Shown here: in pieces, positions 33,420-38,825 of the stretch
Layout of the letters: every line of letters begins with the position of its first letter
How positions within the stretch are numbered: position 1 is the first letter of the stretch
DNA from: an uncultured Romboutsia sp.
GTDB taxonomy: Bacteria; Bacillota; Clostridia; Peptostreptococcales; Peptostreptococcaceae
DNA length: 38,825 nucleotides
Direction: 5' to 3'
Assembly: GCA_904418825.1 (NCBI GenBank)
Contig: CAJFPU010000007.1
Coordinates: 1 to 38,825, forward strand
Program-made: the position numbers and the translations under genes
The notes under the pieces: generated by a model
What the model saw: the letters and a program-made list of their open reading frames with translations, nothing else
The model's database searches: none
Told to the model about the DNA's origin: nothing

Positions 33420-34753
33420 TTTACCCCCCTAATATTTAATAATTTAAAGGATTTATAAAGAACTATAATATGTAATAAAGATGCTAACATTGCTGTTAAT
33501 ATTGTAGAATAAATATATCCATTTATATTTATACTTGGTATAGGAAGTAGTATATATAAGCAAGCTAATTGGATTAACATAGTAGATATTGTAATTAAAC
33601 TTGTTTGAACTTCTTTTCTAAGAGCGTGAAGTATTGCTGATAAAGTTTGATTTAAAGAAGTAAACAAAGGTAATAAAAACATTGATTTTAAATATATGCC
33701 AGATAATTTATTTTTAAATATTAATAAACATAACTTTTCTCCAAAGAAATAAAAAACAATAGAACATAATCCACCAACAAATAATGTTAATAATATGGCA
33801 TAAACAATTTTTAATTTTATAGTTTTATATTTTTTTAAGGTAATTTCTTGTGAAATACTAGGAATTAGATTAACAACTAAAGCTGAACCCAGAGTAAACG
33901 GTAGATATATAAAAGGCATAACCATCCCATTTATTACTCCGTAGATACTTAAAGATTGATAATAACTAAGTCCAGATAATGCTAACCTTGATGGTACTAT
34001 CATAGAACATATTGAATTAATCAATATATTTGACATACGATTACAAGTTATTGGAACTGACATTTTTAATGTTTCTATAGATGAATTATAGAAATCTTTA
34101 ATACTTATTGTATACTTATTATATAGATTTGAATTTTTATATAAACAACAAGTTATAAATAATATATTAGCAATTTCACCTATGGATATTCCTAATAAAG
34201 CTATATAACAATTTAAGTAATTTTTCTTTATACAATTAATAATAATATATACAAATAAGATTCTAACTATTTGCTCTATAACTTGACCTATAGCAGGAAC
34301 TACAGCATCTTTTAGACCGTAGTAATATCCTCTTAATACATTAGAGATGGTTATTGATACTATAGCTGGACATATTCCTAAAATTAATAAGCAAAGTTTA
34401 CTATCTTTTAAAAGCATAATAGATAAATACTTAGAATTAAAAGAAATCATTAAAGATAGAATTAATGAAATAAAAAAAGCCACATACAATGTTGATATAA
34501 ATAACACATTTTTATTATGTTTATCTTTTATAGCATTTTTTGTAGCTACAAGACAACTTAATGTAGTAGGAATACCAGTGGTAGTTAAGGCAATAGATAC
34601 CATTAGAAAGTTGAATAATACGTGATATATACCTAATCCAGATTCACCAATTACTCTAGAAAGAAATATTTTATATATAAATCCAAGAATTCTTACTATA
34701 AAGTTAGATATAAATAATACAATGGTAGATAATATGAGATTAGGAACTCTCAA
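33416..34753 (-). CDS. SpoVB-like polysaccharide/lipid flippase (MOP superfamily)
   Basis: A 445-residue membrane protein with about 12 to 14 helices. The N-terminal part (LILSTIVLFISNFIVRILGFIYKIFLSRVIGESGLGIYHV, residues 5-44) is typical of SpoVB and related lipid-linked oligosaccharide flippases, and RGYYYGLKDAVVPAIGQVIEQIVR (about 135-160) is also characteristic. SpoVB acts in spore cortex formation; this copy is shorter than the roughly 520 residues of B. subtilis SpoVB, so it may be a second, exosporium-linked version. The start is TTG 34753 with GAGGGGGTGA upstream, and that site is paired in a leader hairpin. It is coupled to the propeller gene downstream. Confidence 0.85.
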   Translation of the reverse strand: MRVPNLILSTIVLFISNFIVRILGFIYKIFLSRVIGESGLGIYHVLFNFLMVSIALTTTGIPTTLSCLVATKNAIKDKHNKNVLFISTLYVAFFISLILSLMISFNSKYLSIMLLKDSKLCLLILGICPAIVSITISNVLRGYYYGLKDAVVPAIGQVIEQIVRILFVYIIINCIKKNYLNCYIALLGISIGEIANILFITCCLYKNSNLYNKYTISIKDFYNSSIETLKMSVPITCNRMSNILINSICSMIVPSRLALSGLSYYQSLSIYGVINGMVMPFIYLPFTLGSALVVNLIPSISQEITLKKYKTIKLKIVYAILLTLFVGGLCSIVFYFFGEKLCLLIFKNKLSGIYLKSMFLLPLFTSLNQTLSAILHALRKEVQTSLITISTMLIQLACLYILLPIPSININGYIYSTILTAMLASLLHIIVLYKSFKLLNIRGVK

Positions 34754-34759
34754 TAAATC

Positions 34760-34793
34760 ACCCCCTCATGTTTAAATATATTCATAAGGGGGT
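34760..34793 (-). promoter_or_regulatory. Hairpin masking the spoVB-like ribosome-binding site
   Basis: On the minus strand ACCCCCTTATG (34793-34783) pairs with CATGAGGGGGT (34770-34760) in an 11-bp stem with one wobble and a 12-nt loop. The second arm contains the Shine-Dalgarno site GAGGGGGTGA of the TTG start at 34753. A U run lies before, not after, the hairpin, so it is not a terminator for transcripts coming from the phosphatase gene. Confidence 0.6.
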
Positions 34794-34803
34794 AAAAAAA
34801 TAA

Positions 34804-35598
34804 TTATATCTTTATAAATTGTGGATTCATTTTATCAAATGAACATACATATTTAAATCCAATACTTTTTAGATAAGAATAAATATAATCAAAATTATAG
34901 GCTATTTGAGTAGGGTTATGAGAATCAGAACCAGTAGTTATAATTTCACCACCTAAATCTTTATACATATTTAATATATGTCTAGAAGGTGTTAAATCGG
35001 GTAAATTGTATCGATAACAAGATGTATTAACTTCTATTCCTTTACCATCATATATAGCTTGCTTTAATATAGCTTCAATTATATCATCAAAGAGTTTATC
35101 ATCAAGTACTTTGCCATAGTTACCATATCGTTTTACTAAGTCTAAATGTCCTAATACAGAGTAATTTTTATATATATTTATAATATCGTACAATTCAGTA
35201 TAATAATGCTCATAGGCTTCATGTTGAGTCTTATCTAAAAAGAAATTTCCAAAATATAAATCAGAGCGATTTATAGCATGTTGAGAACATATTACAAAAT
35301 CAAATGGATACTGATTTATATCATTATTACATCTATTAATTATTTGTTTTTGTAGCCCAATTTCAATTCCTTTTTTTATAGAAATATTATTTTTATATTT
35401 ATTCTGAAGGTAATTGATTTTATCAAAATATTTATTATAATCTATTTCCCAGTCATCATCAGAATCAGTATCATAATCAACATGATCTGTAAAACAAATT
35501 TCTTTAAGACCAAGTTCTATAGATTTTTTTATCATATCTTCCATATCTGATTTACTATCATTGGAAAAACTAGAATGCATGTGGTAGTCATAAAACAT
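34804..35598 (-). CDS. hisJ: HisJ-type PHP-domain histidinol phosphatase
   Basis: A 264-residue PHP-domain phosphoesterase. Metal motifs are DYHMHSSFS (4-12), FTDHVDY, a Glu in GIEIGLQ, SQHAIN, LGHLDLVKRYG and GSDSHNP near the C-terminus, which together fit HisJ/HisK. The family removes phosphate from histidinol phosphate in histidine synthesis, but other substrates are possible as no his gene is near. The ATG follows AAAGGGG. The spoVB-like gene lies 50 bp downstream with no terminator between, so the three minus-strand genes may form one transcript. Confidence 0.88.
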   Translation of the reverse strand: MFYDYHMHSSFSNDSKSDMEDMIKKSIELGLKEICFTDHVDYDTDSDDDWEIDYNKYFDKINYLQNKYKNNISIKKGIEIGLQKQIINRCNNDINQYPFDFVICSQHAINRSDLYFGNFFLDKTQHEAYEHYYTELYDIINIYKNYSVLGHLDLVKRYGNYGKVLDDKLFDDIIEAILKQAIYDGKGIEVNTSCYRYNLPDLTPSRHILNMYKDLGGEIITTGSDSHNPTQIAYNFDYIYSYLKSIGFKYVCSFDKMNPQFIKI

Positions 35599-35629
35599 AA
35601 ATATTTCCCCTTTTTATAGAAATTTTGGT

Positions 35630-35657
35630 ATTATATATACATACTACATATTAACAA
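35630..35657 (-). promoter_or_regulatory. Sigma-A promoter of the minus-strand operon
   Basis: On the minus strand TTGTTA (35657-35652), a 16-nt spacer and TATAAT (35635-35630), 31 bp before the phosphatase start. Confidence 0.55.
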
Positions 35658-35706
35658 ATATAAATATAACCATCAATAAATTAATATATGCATAAGTGGT
35701 GATAAA

Positions 35707-37125
35707 TTGGAAAGATACAATATAAAGTTTAATGATAATACAAAAAAATATCTACAAATATATAATCATATAAAAGATATGATATTAAATAAAGAACTTA
35801 AAGATCATGAAAAATTACAGCCCATAAGAAAATTATCTGAATTTATTAAAGTAAATAATACTACTGTAGTAAAAGCATATGAACTTTTAGAAAATGAAGG
35901 ATATATATATAAGATTGTTGGTAGTGGAACATTTGTATCATCAAGAGATAATAATGAGAATATTAAGTTTAAAAAAGATGGAATAATACATTTTGATAAT
36001 GGAAATCCTTCAACTGATATTTTTCCTCTAGAGGATTTTAAAAGAGCTATAAATATAGCTTTAAATAAAGAAGACTCATCAATGTTTGAATATGAAGATG
36101 GTCTTGGATTTGAAAAATTGAGAGAAAAGATGGTAGAATATTTAAAATATAGCTATATACATACAAATAAAGAAAATATACAAATAATATCAGGTGCCCA
36201 GCAAGGTATTGACATAGTATGCAAAGGTCTTATAAATTACTCAGATGTTGTATTTATAGAAGAGCCTACATATAATGGAGCAATACAAGTTTTTAAGAGC
36301 AGAGGAGCTAAAGTAGTATCTATTCCTATGTTAGATGATGGTATAGATATTGGTATACTCAAATTAAAACTTGAAAAAATAAAACCTAAATTAATGTATA
36401 TTATGCCTAATTTTCAAAATCCAACAGGTATATCGTACTCTACATATAAAAAGCAAAAATTGATAGAGTTAGCACAAGCTTATGATTTTTATATATTAGA
36501 AGATGATTTTATAAGCGATTTTAAATTTGAATCTAAAGATAATAGACCTGTTAGAAGTTATGACGATAAAAATAGGGTAATTTATATAAAAAGTTTTTCT
36601 AAAATATTTATGCCAGGACTTAGAATAGGTATAGTTGAAATACCAAATGAATTATTAGATATTATTTTATGGGCAAAACATGCATCTGATATATCTACTC
36701 CAGGATTAATACAAAAATCTATGTATTACTATTTAGAAAATTTTAGTTTAGAAACATACTTAAAAGGTGTAGAAAAAATGTATACTAAAAAATACTTATT
36801 TGCAAAAGAATTAATAAGTGATAAGTTGTGTAAGAAGTTAAAAATGAAACCTCTAGATGGAGGAATGAACTTCTTTTTGGAATTACCAAGGGGATATTCT
36901 TCTAATGAATTCGCTAGATATATGTTAAAAAAAGGAGTAGCTATATTACCAGGAACTTATTTTTTTGATAATTTAATAGAGGATAGATTTTTTAGAATAA
37001 ATATAGCTAATCCAAGTATACAAGATTTAGAAAAGGGAATATCTATAATAAGTGATAATATAGATGATTTTTTAGAAACATACAAAGATAAACTAAATAA
37101 TAAAAGTAATAAATTATTTTACTAA
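35707..37125 (+). CDS. MocR-type GntR regulator with aminotransferase domain
   Basis: A 472-residue protein. Residues 1-75 are a GntR winged helix (LQPIRKLSEFIKVNNTTVVKAYELLENEGY), followed by a fold-type I aminotransferase domain. PLP-binding residues include Asn in MPNFQNPTG, Asp in LEDDFISDF and Lys299 in SFSKIF. MocR proteins sense PLP or amino compounds and control neighbouring or vitamin B6 genes. No pdx gene is close, so this may be another MocR subgroup or a true aminotransferase. The TTG at 35707 follows AAGTGGTG. Confidence 0.92.
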   Translation: MERYNIKFNDNTKKYLQIYNHIKDMILNKELKDHEKLQPIRKLSEFIKVNNTTVVKAYELLENEGYIYKIVGSGTFVSSRDNNENIKFKKDGIIHFDNGNPSTDIFPLEDFKRAINIALNKEDSSMFEYEDGLGFEKLREKMVEYLKYSYIHTNKENIQIISGAQQGIDIVCKGLINYSDVVFIEEPTYNGAIQVFKSRGAKVVSIPMLDDGIDIGILKLKLEKIKPKLMYIMPNFQNPTGISYSTYKKQKLIELAQAYDFYILEDDFISDFKFESKDNRPVRSYDDKNRVIYIKSFSKIFMPGLRIGIVEIPNELLDIILWAKHASDISTPGLIQKSMYYYLENFSLETYLKGVEKMYTKKYLFAKELISDKLCKKLKMKPLDGGMNFFLELPRGYSSNEFARYMLKKGVAILPGTYFFDNLIEDRFFRINIANPSIQDLEKGISIISDNIDDFLETYKDKLNNKSNKLFY

Positions 37126-37173
37126 ATAACGAAGAAAGGAGAATACTCAAAATAGTTTGGGTATAATTAACAC

Positions 37174-37383
37174 ATGTTTGATCAAAAGAAATTAGATAGA
37201 ATAAATGAATTAGCAAAGAAAAATAAAAAAGAAGGCTTAAGTGCTGAAGAGTTAGCAGAAAGAGAAGTTTTAAGAAAAGAGTACTTAGCTCACTTTAGAT
37301 CTCATTTTAAATCAAGATTAGAAAATATTAAAGTAGTTTCTCCAGAGGAATATGAACAAGAAATGAAGAATAAAAAGAACTAA
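37174..37383 (+). CDS. DUF896 (YnzC-like) small protein
   Basis: A 69-residue, highly charged helical protein with the DUF896 pattern: IDRINELAKKNKKEGLS-like start (here DRINELAKKNKKEGLS), EEREVLRKEYL-like middle and an FRSHFKSRLENIKVV end. B. subtilis YnzC is a two-helix member linked to the SOS-induced yneA operon. Its exact role is unknown. The ATG has no Shine-Dalgarno site at normal distance: AAAGGAG lies about 32 bases upstream. A TATAAT at 37162-37167 would start transcription at or next to the ATG. So this may be read from a leaderless transcript or by coupling with the regulator gene. Confidence 0.9.
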   Translation: MFDQKKLDRINELAKKNKKEGLSAEELAEREVLRKEYLAHFRSHFKSRLENIKVVSPEEYEQEMKNKKN

Positions 37384-37409
37384 ATATAAAATCAGGAGGG
37401 GTAGGTAGT

Positions 37410-38804
37410 ATGAAATTAAAATATGAATCAAAAAATGCTTGGGAGCTTGAAAGAGAAAATAATAAACTAGATGATGTAATGGATTACTCAAAAGAATATA
37501 TGCACTTTTTAGATGTTGGAAAAACAGAGAGAACATCAGCTAGAGAAATTGTAAAAATGGCTAAAGAAAATGGATATATATCAATAGATGAAGCAATGAG
37601 TAATGGAAAAATAAACCCAGGAGATAAAATTTATGCAGTTAATAAAGATAAAGCAGTAGCTTTATTTGTAATGGGTAAAAATAAATTAGAAAATGGTATG
37701 AAAATAATTGGAGGTCATATAGATTCTCCAAGAATAGATTTAAAACCACATCCACTATATCAAGAAGCAAATTTAGGTTTTTTTAAGACACATTATTATG
37801 GTGGGATAAAAAAATATCAATGGTCTACAATACCACTTGCTATACATGGTTTAGTAATATTAAATGACGGACAAAAAGTAGATATTTGTATTGGAGAAGA
37901 TGAAAAAGATCCTATATTTTGTATAACAGATTTATTACCACATTTAGCACAAAATCAAATGCAAAAAAAACTTGCAGATGGTATAACAGGAGAGCAACTT
38001 AATCTATTAATTGGAAATATACCACTAGAAGGTGTAGAAAAAGAATCAATAGAGGCGAATATATTAGAAATATTAAACACTAAATATGGAATTATAGAAG
38101 AAGATTTATTAAGTGCAGAAATAGAGATAGTTCCTGCTGGAAAGGCTCGTGATTTAGGTTTTGATAGATCTATGGTATTAGCGTATGGACATGATGATAG
38201 AGTTTGTTCATATGCAGCAGTAAAGGCTTTGATAGATACTAAAGATCCTGAATATTGTTCAGTTGCTTTATGTGTAGATAAAGAAGAAGTTGGATCTCAA
38301 GGAAATACTGGGATGCATTCGAGATTTTTTGAAAATATAGTAGCTGAACTTATAGCATTAGAAGGGGATTATTCAGAGTTAAAAGTAAGAAGATCTATGG
38401 CAAATTCAAAGGTATTATCTGCTGATGTTTCAGCAGGATATGATCCGAATTATTCTGACGCATATGATAAGAGAAATTCTGCATATATGGGATATGGATT
38501 AGTTTTAAGTAAATATACAGGTTCTAGAGGTAAAGGTGGTTGTAATGATGCTAATGCTGAATTTATGGCTGAAGTAAGAAGAATATTTAATAAAGGTAAT
38601 GTAGTATGGCAAACTGCTGAACTTGGAAAAGTTGACCAAGGTGGTGGTGGAACAATAGCATATATACTTGCAAACTATGGTGCAGAGGTTATAGACTGTG
38701 GAGTAGGTGTATTAAATATGCATTCACCTTATGAAGTAGTTTCAAAAGTAGATATTTATGAAATGTATAAAGGTTATAAAGCATTTTTTAATATCAATCT
38801 ATAA
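37410..38804 (+). CDS. M18-family aminopeptidase
   Basis: A 464-residue zinc aminopeptidase of family M18, cleaving N-terminal residues from peptides in the cytoplasm, usually as a dodecamer. Zinc and catalytic residues sit in GGHIDSPR (His103), YGHDDRVC (261-263 region), KEEVGS (Glu292-Glu293), SADVSAGYDP and MHSPYE (His438). The C-terminal part is fully present, with the stop just before the window end. AGGAGGGG precedes the ATG. Together with pepT it adds peptide recycling capacity. The last bases of the window begin an A/T-rich hairpin arm, probably its terminator. Confidence 0.95.
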   Translation: MKLKYESKNAWELERENNKLDDVMDYSKEYMHFLDVGKTERTSAREIVKMAKENGYISIDEAMSNGKINPGDKIYAVNKDKAVALFVMGKNKLENGMKIIGGHIDSPRIDLKPHPLYQEANLGFFKTHYYGGIKKYQWSTIPLAIHGLVILNDGQKVDICIGEDEKDPIFCITDLLPHLAQNQMQKKLADGITGEQLNLLIGNIPLEGVEKESIEANILEILNTKYGIIEEDLLSAEIEIVPAGKARDLGFDRSMVLAYGHDDRVCSYAAVKALIDTKDPEYCSVALCVDKEEVGSQGNTGMHSRFFENIVAELIALEGDYSELKVRRSMANSKVLSADVSAGYDPNYSDAYDKRNSAYMGYGLVLSKYTGSRGKGGCNDANAEFMAEVRRIFNKGNVVWQTAELGKVDQGGGGTIAYILANYGAEVIDCGVGVLNMHSPYEVVSKVDIYEMYKGYKAFFNINL

Positions 38805-38825
38805 TAAAAAGAAATAGGCTTTTTA

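Noticed and set aside
34347-34625. A 92-codon plus-strand open frame inside the spoVB-like gene
   Set aside because: It lies antisense to conserved membrane helices and has no start signal or recognisable domain.
1-38825. Mobile elements, prophage, CRISPR arrays, tRNA genes and replication origins
   Set aside because: No transposase, integrase, phage structural gene, regularly spaced direct repeat, cloverleaf or DnaA-box cluster was found on reading both strands.

Overview
The window is very AT-rich and shows Shine-Dalgarno sites of the AGGAGG/AAGGGG type, frequent TTG starts, short intergenic gaps and many hairpin terminators. Together with sporulation genes and an ortholog of the clostridial exosporium protein CdeC, this points to a spore-forming member of the Peptostreptococcaceae (relatives of Clostridioides, Paraclostridium, Romboutsia, Terrisporobacter). 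The species cannot be fixed from the sequence alone. No prophage, insertion sequence, CRISPR array or tRNA was seen.

Layout. (1) 1-880: the 3' end of a 5S rRNA gene, so the window starts at the end of an rRNA operon, followed by a small membrane protein and a possible gene remnant. (2) 1121-13224: a five-gene, overlapping DNA-repair operon. It ends with addB and addA, and opens with three genes that look like a second, split AddAB-type machine: an AddB-like protein without Walker A, a UvrD-type helicase, and a stand-alone Fe-S PD-(D/E)XK nuclease. (3) 13334-17560: a folB-folK fusion, a short-chain dehydrogenase resembling 7-alpha-hydroxysteroid dehydrogenases, an EamA transporter and a METTL25-like methyltransferase. 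(4) 17561-18455: about 900 bp without an intact gene. It holds two tandem minus-strand hairpins with C-rich loops followed by U tracts, best read as two related small RNAs. (5) 18456-24510: a CNNM/CBS membrane protein, peptidase T, a YfcE-type phosphodiesterase, a decayed NAD kinase gene, an RluA-type pseudouridine synthase and a nucleoid-associated protein.

(6) 24587-34753 is a spore-related region. It contains five short paralogous two-helix membrane proteins, acpP, ccpA, a basic/acidic divergent gene pair, a well-structured non-coding RNA, cdeC flanked by two beta-propeller genes, and a SpoVB-like flippase. At least six of these genes are preceded by an AC-N15-17-CATA arrangement that resembles sigma-K promoters, which suggests coordinated late mother-cell expression. 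(7) 34804-38825: a HisJ-type PHP phosphatase, a MocR-type regulator, a DUF896 protein and an M18 aminopeptidase.

The most promising undescribed features are the tandem C-rich small RNA pair, one of whose loops is an exact 11-nt complement of the ribosome-binding site of the first small spore-region gene; the three-gene AddAB-like module coupled to addBA; the structured RNA at about 30121-30306; and a hairpin that would mask the ribosome-binding site of the spoVB-like gene. Comparisons with C. difficile are from memory and were not checked by search.
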